From positions 8,328 to 27,118 of the forward strand of contig JAJXTB010000021.1 of assembly GCA_021784205.1 (NCBI GenBank): a stretch of 18,791 bases of DNA. Reading direction: 5' to 3'. The notes beneath the pieces were generated by a model. The model was given only the letters and a program-made list of their open reading frames with translations. It ran no database searches and was not told the DNA's origin. The stretch comes from Actinomycetes bacterium (lineage in GTDB: Bacteria > Actinomycetota > Acidimicrobiia > Acidimicrobiales > RAAP-2). Positions within the stretch are counted from its first letter, which is position 1. The number at the start of each line of letters is the position of its first letter. Positions 1 to 6,621 of this stretch are shown piece by piece. The translations under genes were made by a program, and so were the position numbers.

Positions 1-602
1 CGGCTTTGCAGGGCAACTTCCCCCTCGGCGCCACCCTGGTTCTCAATCTGGTGGCGCTCGCCGTGGTGATTGGCCTCTTCGTCCTCGCCCGCCCCCGTGG
101 AGCCGTCGATAGCGGAACCGCGATCGACCCAATCTGCGGGATGAACGTGGACATCACCGCCCCGGTCGCCGTGCGGGAACGTCACGGAGAAACCTTCTAT
201 TTCTGTTCACACCGCTGCGCTGAACGCTTCGATCGCGGAGAGTCTCCGAGCACCGACTCGCCCATGGGCGACGCCGTCGATCCGATCTGTGGCATGACCG
301 TGAACACGGTCGACGCCCTCTCGGCCACGGTCGGCGGAGAAACCCATTACTTTTGCGCAGAGAGCTGTCGGACCCGGTTCCTCGAGAACCAGAAGGCGGC
401 GATGCGTGACGACCCCATGGGCGACGCTGTCGATCCGATCTGTGGCATGACCGTGAACACGGTCGAAGCCCTCTCGGCCACGGTGGGCGGAGAAACCTAT
501 TACTTTTGCGCGGAGAGCTGTCGGACCCGGTTCCTCGAGAACCAGGACCTCTCCCCCGGCCAGCAACGAATTCAACTCCAACGAAAGCCACGACATGAGT
601 AA
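1..602 (+). CDS. Membrane-anchored triple YHS-domain protein (5' end outside window)
   Basis: The reading frame is open to the left edge, so the true start is probably upstream; the first in-window start codon is a TTG at 6. Counting from that TTG, residues 8-29 form one hydrophobic membrane segment. Three YHS domains follow, starting near residues 40, 90 and 141, each with a DPICGM motif and a paired-cysteine YFC...C...RF motif. YHS domains are short cysteine-rich modules found in metal-handling proteins such as copper ATPases and some permeases; metal binding here is inferred. The single helix could be the last helix of a larger permease-type membrane protein lying upstream, which cannot be tested here. 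Domains two and three are almost identical, showing recent duplication. The stop TAA overlaps the start of the next gene by 8 nt, so the two are probably co-translated. Confidence 0.8.
   Translation, partial: ALQGNFPLGATLVLNLVALAVVIGLFVLARPRGAVDSGTAIDPICGMNVDITAPVAVRERHGETFYFCSHRCAERFDRGESPSTDSPMGDAVDPICGMTVNTVDALSATVGGETHYFCAESCRTRFLENQKAAMRDDPMGDAVDPICGMTVNTVEALSATVGGETYYFCAESCRTRFLENQDLSPGQQRIQLQRKPRHE
261..545 (+). repeat. Tandem direct repeat of a YHS domain
   Basis: Two 132-bp copies, 261-392 and 414-545, lie 153 bp (51 codons) apart, so the frame is kept. By eye they differ at about five positions, roughly 96% identity. Each copy encodes one whole YHS domain. The first YHS domain of the protein is clearly more diverged, so only the last two come from this recent event. 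Confidence 0.9.
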
Positions 603-1014
603 GCAGCACTCGAGTACCCGCGCCTACGGCGTCCTTATGGACGAGAGCCGCGTCATCCTCGTGCGCTCCTCGAATCCCGAGCACGATCCGCCGCTGTGGT
701 GGCTGCCCGGCGGCGGCATCCACTTTGGCGAGTCCCCAGAAGAGACTCTCCAGCGCGAGTTCATCGAAGAGACCGGCCTGCGTGTGCACCGCGCGAATCT
801 CGTCACCGTGAGCGCGGACACCAGGCGACGTTCCAACGGTGACCGGATCCACACGGTTCGCATCATCTACACCGTGGAACTCCTCGGTGGGGAGTTGACC
901 CACGAAGTGGGCGGGACCTCAGATCATGCGATGTGGTTCGAGCGCGAGGCGCTCGCCGACGTGAACCTCGCCGACTACGCGCGCCAGGCGCTCGATCTCA
1001 TTCAGGGAAAGTAG
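595..1014 (+). CDS. Nudix hydrolase
   Basis: A 139-residue protein, the usual size of a single-domain Nudix enzyme. The Nudix box is complete at residues 40-62: G, five residues, E, seven residues, REFIEETGL, matching GX5EX7REUXEEXGU. The glutamates of the REFIEE segment are the expected magnesium ligands. Members cleave nucleoside diphosphates linked to another group, such as damaged nucleotides, nucleotide sugars or CoA esters; the substrate cannot be read from the sequence. The ATG at 595 lies inside the end of the YHS gene and has no good ribosome-binding site, so translation is probably coupled. Its 3' end overlaps the convergent acyl-CoA ligase by 13 bp. Confidence 0.92.
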   Translation: MSKQHSSTRAYGVLMDESRVILVRSSNPEHDPPLWWLPGGGIHFGESPEETLQREFIEETGLRVHRANLVTVSADTRRRSNGDRIHTVRIIYTVELLGGELTHEVGGTSDHAMWFEREALADVNLADYARQALDLIQGK

Positions 1015-2678
1015 ATCTCGGGCATCGAGCGCTTGATGAGCTTGCCCGCGGGGTTGCGCGGCAGGGCCTCCTCAGTCACCACGATTCGAGTGGGAATCTT
1101 GAAGCTCGCGAGATGCCCGACCAAGTGCTCACGCAACTCGTCCGCGGTGAGCGACCGGCCCTCCTTGACTCGCACCACGCAGCAGACCTCTTCGCCCAGT
1201 CGATCGTGCGCCATTCCGAAGACCGCGGCCTCGTAGACCGCGGGGTGCTCGTAGATCGCCGCCTCCACCTCGGCCGAATAGACGTTCTCGCCGGCGCGGA
1301 TGATCATGTCCTTGGCTCGGTCCTCGATGTAAAGGAATCCCTCGGCGTCGATGCGCCCAAGGTCGCCGGTGCGTAGCCAGCCGTTCTCCAGGGCCGCGGC
1401 GGTGGCTTCGGGGTTGCGCCAGTAGCCGCGGATCAGCGTCGGCGAGCGCAGCCAGATCTCGCCACGTTCCCCGACAGCAAGTGTGCGTCCAGTCACGCCG
1501 CGGATCTCGACGTCCATCACGATGGTGGGGATTCGACCCGTCGACGTCGGATGCTCGACGTAGTCATCACCGTAGTTGCCGGGTCCGTACGCGTTGGTCT
1601 CGGTCATGCCGTAGCCCAGTTGGGGCCGGCCGCGGGTGAAGGAGTGCTCAACGCGTTCGACGAGTCGCGGCGGTGCCGGGGCGCCCCCTCCGCCCACCGA
1701 TGTCAGCGAGCTGGTGTCGAACTCGCGGAATCGCGGGTGCTCGAGTAAGTCCCAGGACTGGGTGGGCACGCCCACGAGACTCGTCACGTGATGTCGTTCG
1801 ATCAACGTGAGCGCCCGCTCGGGCTCCCAGCGATGCATCATCACCAATTTGAAGTGCCACGTGAAGCACGACAGCATCACGGGAATGCAACCCGTGACGT
1901 GAAAGAGCGGAACGATGAGGATAAAGCACGGCGCCATCCCTGATCCCGGTTCGCCAGGGTCGCGTCGGGCCTCGATGACGGCGGGACCGGACGCGAAGGC
2001 CATAATCGCCTGGCTCACTGCTCGATGCGTCGAGACCGCACCCTTGGGGTAGCCCGTAGTGCCCGAGGTGTAGAGGATCGTGGCATCGTCCTCGGGCGCG
2101 ATGTCCACGGCCGGCATGGCCGCCCCGCGCACGACCACGTCGCTCCAGCGTTCGACGCCGGGGGCGAGCGGTTCGAGCTCGTCGAGTCGCACGCCGATCA
2201 TCGCGACGCCCGCGCGGTGACACGCCGCGTGGGAGCGCGCAATGCGGTCGGAATCTCCGATGAGGACCGAGAGCCCCGAGTCGCCAATCGCGTACTCGAT
2301 CTCGTCCTCGGTCCACCAGGCGTTGAGCGACACGGAGATCGCGCCCACCGACACGATGGCGGCGAAGGCGACGACCCATTCGGGCAGGTTGCGCATCGCG
2401 ATGCCCACGCGATCGCCCGGCGCCACGTGATAGCGGTTGACCAGGGCGCTGGCCAGGGCGTCCACGTCCACCATGACATCGTTAAAGCTCCACTCCTCGT
2501 CCTCGTAGACGAGGAACGTCGCGTCCAGCCCGCGTGCGGAGCCGAAGTAGTCGCGCAAGGTTGGCGGGGCGTTAACGAATTCGCGATTCTTCACGCCGTC
2601 TCGTTCGACCTCGCAGACCTCGAAGGGCATGCCCGGAGCCGACACTGCGGCGATCGCATCGCGGTAACTGAGTCCCAC
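1002..2678 (-). CDS. AMP-forming acyl-CoA synthetase (FadD-like ligase)
   Basis: A 558-residue member of the ANL superfamily, which activates a carboxylic acid with ATP to an acyl-adenylate and then forms the CoA thioester. Visible motifs: the phosphate loop ILYTSGTTGYPKGAV at residues 201-215, YGMTET at 356-361, GWLRTGDL at 433-440, the RAKDMIIRAGENVYSAEVE region after residue 453 and the catalytic lysine K546 in NPAGKLIKR. Length and motifs indicate a complete enzyme. The GTG start at 2678 has a GAGGGG ribosome-binding site just upstream. Substrate is unknown; medium- or long-chain fatty acids are likely, given the desaturase and second ligase nearby. It diverges from the DUF167 gene with only 49 bp between them, and its end overlaps the Nudix gene. 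Confidence 0.93.
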   Translation of the reverse strand: MGLSYRDAIAAVSAPGMPFEVCEVERDGVKNREFVNAPPTLRDYFGSARGLDATFLVYEDEEWSFNDVMVDVDALASALVNRYHVAPGDRVGIAMRNLPEWVVAFAAIVSVGAISVSLNAWWTEDEIEYAIGDSGLSVLIGDSDRIARSHAACHRAGVAMIGVRLDELEPLAPGVERWSDVVVRGAAMPAVDIAPEDDATILYTSGTTGYPKGAVSTHRAVSQAIMAFASGPAVIEARRDPGEPGSGMAPCFILIVPLFHVTGCIPVMLSCFTWHFKLVMMHRWEPERALTLIERHHVTSLVGVPTQSWDLLEHPRFREFDTSSLTSVGGGGAPAPPRLVERVEHSFTRGRPQLGYGMTETNAYGPGNYGDDYVEHPTSTGRIPTIVMDVEIRGVTGRTLAVGERGEIWLRSPTLIRGYWRNPEATAAALENGWLRTGDLGRIDAEGFLYIEDRAKDMIIRAGENVYSAEVEAAIYEHPAVYEAAVFGMAHDRLGEEVCCVVRVKEGRSLTADELREHLVGHLASFKIPTRIVVTEEALPRNPAGKLIKRSMPEIYFP

Positions 2679-2727
2679 GTCCCCTCGCTCCCCGCGGGCG
2701 CGGAGACGCCCTTGCTAGAACGGGTCC

Positions 2728-3027
2728 ATGTTATCGAGCGAGCACGACCACTCCCGGGAGGCCACCGTTCGATTCACCGTGCGTGTGCATCCCTCCGCTC
2801 GCGTTCCTCGCGTTACGTCGCGCGACGGCGTGCTCGAGGTCTACGTCCGTTCTCCGGCGCGCGAGGGCAGGGCGACGGGTGAGGCACGAGCGGCGGTCGC
2901 CGACGCGTTAGGCGTGGCGACGGGTCGGGTGTCGTGCGTTCACGGCGAGCATTCGCGAACCAAACTCTTCGCCGTGGCCGGCGACGACGACCTACACCGG
3001 CGCCTCGCGCTGCTCCTCGAAAGCTAG
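2728..3027 (+). CDS. DUF167 / UPF0235 (YggU-like) small protein
   Basis: A 99-residue protein matching the DUF167 pattern: a beta strand with VHPSAR, then DGVLEVYVRSPAREGRATGEA, ALGV, and a SCVHGEHSRTKLFAV segment like the conserved SG..SR.K motif of E. coli YggU. Its biochemical function is not established. There is no ribosome-binding site before the ATG. A TAGAAC hexamer at 2716-2721 sits where a -10 box would place transcription start on the ATG itself, so the message may be leaderless. Its stop TAG shares a CTAG palindrome with the stop of the convergent desaturase gene. Confidence 0.85.
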   Translation: MLSSEHDHSREATVRFTVRVHPSARVPRVTSRDGVLEVYVRSPAREGRATGEARAAVADALGVATGRVSCVHGEHSRTKLFAVAGDDDLHRRLALLLES

Positions 3028-3953
3028 GCCAGGGCGCTCGGCGTCGCGGCGGCCTTCTGGGCGAGCTTCTCGACGGAGGCCGTGATCTTCTCCACCACAC
3101 CGGCCAGGTCGGTCCGCGCCCGTTCGGCCTCGGCCGAGAGGTTGGCCAGGTGGTTCACGTCCCACACCGTCAGAACCGGCTCGAGCACGTCGCGAAGGAA
3201 TTGACCGAGGCCGTAGATTCCCTCACGGGCAATACGCACCGCATGGCGGGTGAAGCTCGGGATCCCGGTGCCGGGCATCGCGAAGGATGTGACCTGCTTA
3301 GCCGCGGCGATCATCATCGACGACGGATCGATCGCGAAGGCCGCCATGGCGAGATCACGGTAGAACAGGTAGTGCTTGGTCTCATCGCCCGCGACCAACG
3401 CGAGAACGTTACGGCCCATCTTGTCGTCCTTGGGCAGATGTGCGCCGGTGTTGCGGTGCGCAATCTGAGTGGCGCGCTCCTGGAACGACACGTAACAGAT
3501 CAGATCGGCGAAGGTCTCGGGTTCGGGGACCTCAGCCTTTTTCATCTGGACGCGGCGGCCCTCTTCGAGCAGCGTCGGATTGATGCAGCGGCTGATGTGC
3601 ACCCAGTCGCGCATGACCATCGAGTGGCGGTTCTCCTCCATCGTCCACTGGTGGTTCCAGTCCAGGATCGGGTGTCCCTTGGGCGCGTGGGCGAGGATGG
3701 AATGCGTGTAGTACGGCAGATTGTCCTCGGTGAGCAGGTTTACGTAGATCGAACTTCGCACGCCTTCAGCGAGGGGGTAGTCCGATTCACTCCAGGGGTG
3801 GTCGCCGTAGTTCTCGCCCTTACCCCAGTCGATCTGCTCGTGGGGCATCCACAGACGTGGGGCCTCGAGGTGACGGTTGTAGAGACGTTCGACGTCGGGA
3901 ACGATCTCTGTGAGGAGATCGACGCGACTCTTGAGTGTGCGCGAGAGTGCCAT
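3024..3953 (-). CDS. Acyl-[ACP] desaturase, soluble di-iron type
   Basis: A 309-residue type 2 fatty-acid desaturase, which introduces a double bond into acyl chains carried on acyl carrier protein (or CoA) using O2 and reduced ferredoxin. The di-iron ligands line up with the plant stearoyl-ACP enzyme: E76 in LLTEDNLP, E107 and H110 in EENRH, E159 in SFQERATQ, E191 and H194 in DETKH. The ATG at 3953 is chosen because it is preceded by an AGAAGGA ribosome-binding site at proper spacing. A longer frame to 4064 adds 37 unlikely residues and would run through the regulatory region. Related proteins in mycobacteria are called DesA1/DesA2. It is divergent from the MFS gene and may share its CRP-type site. 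Confidence 0.92.
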   Translation of the reverse strand: MALSRTLKSRVDLLTEIVPDVERLYNRHLEAPRLWMPHEQIDWGKGENYGDHPWSESDYPLAEGVRSSIYVNLLTEDNLPYYTHSILAHAPKGHPILDWNHQWTMEENRHSMVMRDWVHISRCINPTLLEEGRRVQMKKAEVPEPETFADLICYVSFQERATQIAHRNTGAHLPKDDKMGRNVLALVAGDETKHYLFYRDLAMAAFAIDPSSMMIAAAKQVTSFAMPGTGIPSFTRHAVRIAREGIYGLGQFLRDVLEPVLTVWDVNHLANLSAEAERARTDLAGVVEKITASVEKLAQKAAATPSALA

Positions 3954-3977
3954 GGGGGTCCTTCTTGGTTCTCGCCC

Positions 3978-3993
3978 AGTGCGACAACGCACT
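3978..3993 (-). promoter_or_regulatory. Small inverted repeat in the desaturase leader
   Basis: AGTGCG and CGCACT, separated by ACAA, form a perfect 6-bp inverted repeat 25-40 nt upstream of the desaturase ATG. A weak -10-like TACGCT (minus strand, 4002-3997) would put transcription start near 3990, inside this repeat. It could be a repressor site or a short mRNA hairpin; the sequence does not decide. Confidence 0.3.
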
Positions 3994-4041
3994 TCTAGCG
4001 TAGTGGCGCCCCACTTGCGTGACGGTAGGAAGTTCCTGTGA

Positions 4042-4059
4042 TTGTGAATCAACTCACAA
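4042..4059. promoter_or_regulatory. CRP/FNR-type operator, perfect TTGTGA-N6-TCACAA
   Basis: An 18-bp perfect palindrome matches the CRP-family consensus TGTGA-N6-TCACA on both arms. It lies between the divergent desaturase and MFS genes. Its centre, 4050.5, is 41.5 bp upstream of the transcription start predicted from a TAGGCT -10-like box at 4080-4085. That is the classical class II activator position. It is about 60.5 bp from the start predicted for the desaturase, close to a class I position. Both promoters lack a good -35 box, as expected for activator-dependent promoters. The -10 assignments are weak and are inference. Confidence 0.65.
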
Positions 4060-4095
4060 AGCACGTCACATCACTTCACTAGGCTTGCTACCTCC

Positions 4096-5358
4096 ATGTC
4101 GAACTTTCATGACCTGATCCCACCAGATTTTCGTCGCAGCATCCGGGGCCCGCTGCGGTGGTTCTTCCTGTCCACGTTCGCAAGCTCGCTGGGCTCGGGT
4201 CTCGCCTTGTCCTTCTGGGTCGTCTACATGCACAACGTGCGCGGCTTCTCGGTCACCTTCGCCACGGGCCTGCTCGCGGCGAGCGCCGTTGTCGGCCTGG
4301 CGACTGGGGCGCTGTGGGGATCTCTTACCGACATCCTCGGGCCGTTTCGCGTCATCCTGTTCGGCTACGTGAGCCTGGCCGCCTGCCTCGCCGCCTGGGC
4401 CTTCGTGCACACGACGTGGCAGGCGTTGGTGGTGGGCCTGCTCATGGCCGCGGTCCAGGGTGCGGGTTGGGGCCCGGGAGCCACCATGCTCACGCGCATG
4501 GTGTCCGAAGAGCACCGTCAGCGCGCGTTCGGCTTTAACTTCATGCTCCTCAACCTGGGCATCGGTTTCGGCGGACTGATCAGTGCTTTAGTCGTCGATC
4601 TTCATCACCCTTTCACCTTCTCCATCTTGTACCTGGGCAACGCGGTGTTGACCCTGGCGACGGGACTCAACTTCATCCGCCTGCGCGCCTTCGGTCGGCC
4701 CGTCACCGATCACCACGACGACCCCGAGAAGATGGCCGAGGGCTGGCGTGAGGTCATCACCGACCGACGACTACTGCGCTACGTGATCGCGTCGCTGGTC
4801 TTACTCATCGGCGGGTACGGGTCGTTGGAGTCCGGCTTCAGCCTCTTCGTCGTGAACAACGACGGCATCTCTGCCCACGCGATCGGACTGATCTTCTTCT
4901 TTAACACGACGACCATCGTGCTCGCCCAGATGTGGGTGCTCAATCGTCTCGATCGACGCAGTCGCAGCCGCATCCTCGCCCTGGTCGGGCTGTTCTGGTT
5001 CGCGTTCTGGATGATCCTCGCCCTCACCCTGGCTCTGCCCAAGGTGCTCGCGGTGGTCTCGCTATGCGTCGGCATGGTGGTCTTCGCGGTGGGCGAGACC
5101 ATGCTCCAGCCCATCGCTCCGGCGATCGTCAACGACATCGCGCCCGAGCACCTGCGCGGGCGCTACAACGCCGCCTCCGGCGTCACCTGGGGCGTAGCGG
5201 GCACCGTCTCACCACTCTTCACCGCCTTGCTCTTCGGTCATCACCTGGGCAACTGGTGGCCCGCGGCCGTGGGCGTCGTCGCCCTGGCGGGATCGCTGAT
5301 GATGCTCGATTTGCGCCGACACCTCAGCATCGCCGAGGACGGGCGCGTCATCGGCTGA
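4096..5358 (+). CDS. Major facilitator superfamily transporter
   Basis: A 420-residue integral membrane protein with hydrophobic stretches consistent with about 12 helices in two halves joined by a hydrophilic segment near residues 200-220. The loop after helix 2 carries a motif-A-like stretch, GALWGSLTDILGPFR, typical of MFS antiporters and drug or solute exporters. Substrate unknown. The ATG at 4096 has no recognisable ribosome-binding site and lies about 4 nt after the predicted transcription start, so translation may be leaderless or nearly so. The gene is divergent from an acyl-ACP desaturase and shares its CRP-type site, hinting at control by carbon or energy state. Its end overlaps the convergent precorrin-2 dehydrogenase by 11 bp. 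Confidence 0.9.
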   Translation: MSNFHDLIPPDFRRSIRGPLRWFFLSTFASSLGSGLALSFWVVYMHNVRGFSVTFATGLLAASAVVGLATGALWGSLTDILGPFRVILFGYVSLAACLAAWAFVHTTWQALVVGLLMAAVQGAGWGPGATMLTRMVSEEHRQRAFGFNFMLLNLGIGFGGLISALVVDLHHPFTFSILYLGNAVLTLATGLNFIRLRAFGRPVTDHHDDPEKMAEGWREVITDRRLLRYVIASLVLLIGGYGSLESGFSLFVVNNDGISAHAIGLIFFFNTTTIVLAQMWVLNRLDRRSRSRILALVGLFWFAFWMILALTLALPKVLAVVSLCVGMVVFAVGETMLQPIAPAIVNDIAPEHLRGRYNAASGVTWGVAGTVSPLFTALLFGHHLGNWWPAAVGVVALAGSLMMLDLRRHLSIAEDGRVIG

Positions 5359-5905
5359 TCCGACGACGCCGCCATTCGTCGGCGATGGACGACCAGTCCA
5401 GAGCCTCGGTGCTCTCGCCTCGGGCGTGCAGGTCTCGGCGGTGCTCGCCCAGCGCGGCGGCGAGTTCGGCAAGGTCCTCGGGCAGGGCGGCCTCGACGAG
5501 GTCGCGCACGTGGCCCGCGAGCCACGGCGAGGATCCTTGTGTCGACACCGCTACCGTGACGTCGCCACGCTCGCACTGGGCCATGAAGTAAGCGGTGCAC
5601 CGCGTGGGATCATCCACCACGTTGATCAACCCGTGACGGCGTTCAACGTCGCGCACGATGCGATCGTTCAATCGGTCATCCCCCGTCGCCGCCACCACGA
5701 GCAAGGCCCGGGCGGCGTCGCGGCGTCGGTAGGGGCGCTGGTGCACCTGCGCCTGCTCCGGCAACGGAGCCAAGATCTGGCTCGCGACGACGGTAACCCG
5801 CGCACCGGCTCTACTGAGCTGGTGCGCCTTCGAGGCGCCTACGCGACCCGCGCCCACCACGAGAACCCGACGACCTTCGACGCACAACGCGATCGGCTGG
5901 ATCAT
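5348..5905 (-). CDS. Precorrin-2 dehydrogenase (Met8/SirC, CysG N-terminal type)
   Basis: A 185-residue protein corresponding to the N-terminal half of CysG. It oxidises precorrin-2 to sirohydrochlorin with NAD+ and in some homologues also inserts iron. Visible are the Rossmann motif VVGAGRVGASKA at residues 16-27, NVVDDPTRCTAYF at 95-107 containing the conserved aspartates expected at the active site, and VAVSTQGSSPWLA at 118-130. The ATG overlaps the stop of cobA as ATGA, so the two are translationally coupled. Whether it also acts as ferrochelatase is unclear; no separate sirB-like gene is in the window. It is the last gene of the siroheme operon and overlaps the MFS gene end. Confidence 0.9.
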   Translation of the reverse strand: MIQPIALCVEGRRVLVVGAGRVGASKAHQLSRAGARVTVVASQILAPLPEQAQVHQRPYRRRDAARALLVVAATGDDRLNDRIVRDVERRHGLINVVDDPTRCTAYFMAQCERGDVTVAVSTQGSSPWLAGHVRDLVEAALPEDLAELAAALGEHRRDLHARGESTEALDWSSIADEWRRRRISR

Positions 5906-6621
5906 TCCACGAACGCTCCCGCGCGCGTCAGAGAGTCGGCCCCCGCGGCGACGGGCCCGACCACGATCACCGCCGGCGAGCGCACCGACGTCGCGGCCAG
6001 CTCGTCCAGGCGACAGCGCACCACGCGCTGATCACACCATGACACCCGCTCCACCACGGCGACCGCGGTCGCCGGCGACAGCCCCCCGAGAACGAGCTCG
6101 TCGGCGATATGGCCACGTCGTTCGACGCCCATCAAGACCACGAGCGTCAGGTCGGGGTTGGCGAGGGCGCGAAAGTCAAGGTCTCCGTCGCTCGAGCGAC
6201 CCGTGACCACGGTCACGCCGCGCGCCACGGCACGTTCGGTCACGCTGATACCCGCGGCGAGAGGCGCGGCGAAGGCCGACGAGACCCCGGGAACGACTTC
6301 CACCTCGACGCCTGCAGCCGCGAGGGCGCGCATCTCCTCAGCCCCACGACCGAAGACGAAGGGGTCGCCGCCCTTGAGTCGCACCACGCACGAGTAGCGC
6401 AGCGCCAGCTCTCTGAGAATCTCGTTGATCGACTCCTGGCTCGGCCCGCGGCCGGGCGCCTTGCCGACGTTGATGAGTCGCGCCGACGACACGAGCGCCA
6501 ACACTCGCTCGTCGACGAGCCGGTCGTGAACGACCACGTCGGCGCGTTCGAGCAACTCTCGCGCGCGCACGGTCAAGAGATCCGGTGCGCCGGGCCCCGC
6601 GCCGACGATGTGCACGCTCAC
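5902..6621 (-). CDS. cobA: Uroporphyrinogen-III C-methyltransferase
   Basis: A 239-residue SAM-dependent enzyme that methylates uroporphyrinogen III twice to precorrin-2, the branch point to siroheme and cobalamin. Motifs: VGAGPGAPDLLTV at residues 6-18, VVRLKGGDPFVFGRGAEE at 79-96, VVPGVSSAFAAPLAAGI at 109-125 and VTVVTGR just after. The segment after PLAAGI reads SVTER rather than the common PLTHR, a mild divergence. The GTG at 6621 is chosen because it overlaps the cysI stop as GTGA and because the family begins at this SVHIVGAGPG segment; a longer frame to 6684 adds 21 non-family residues. In CysG this domain is fused to the dehydrogenase; here they are separate, coupled genes. Confidence 0.93.
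   Translation of the reverse strand: MSVHIVGAGPGAPDLLTVRARELLERADVVVHDRLVDERVLALVSSARLINVGKAPGRGPSQESINEILRELALRYSCVVRLKGGDPFVFGRGAEEMRALAAAGVEVEVVPGVSSAFAAPLAAGISVTERAVARGVTVVTGRSSDGDLDFRALANPDLTLVVLMGVERRGHIADELVLGGLSPATAVAVVERVSWCDQRVVRCRLDELAATSVRSPAVIVVGPVAAGADSLTRAGAFVE

Noticed and set aside
154..903. Long minus-strand frame (249 codons) opposite the YHS and Nudix genes
   Set aside because: It is Arg/Ser/Pro-rich, lies opposite two recognisable genes with intact motifs and gives no family pattern. It is a typical GC-rich antisense frame.
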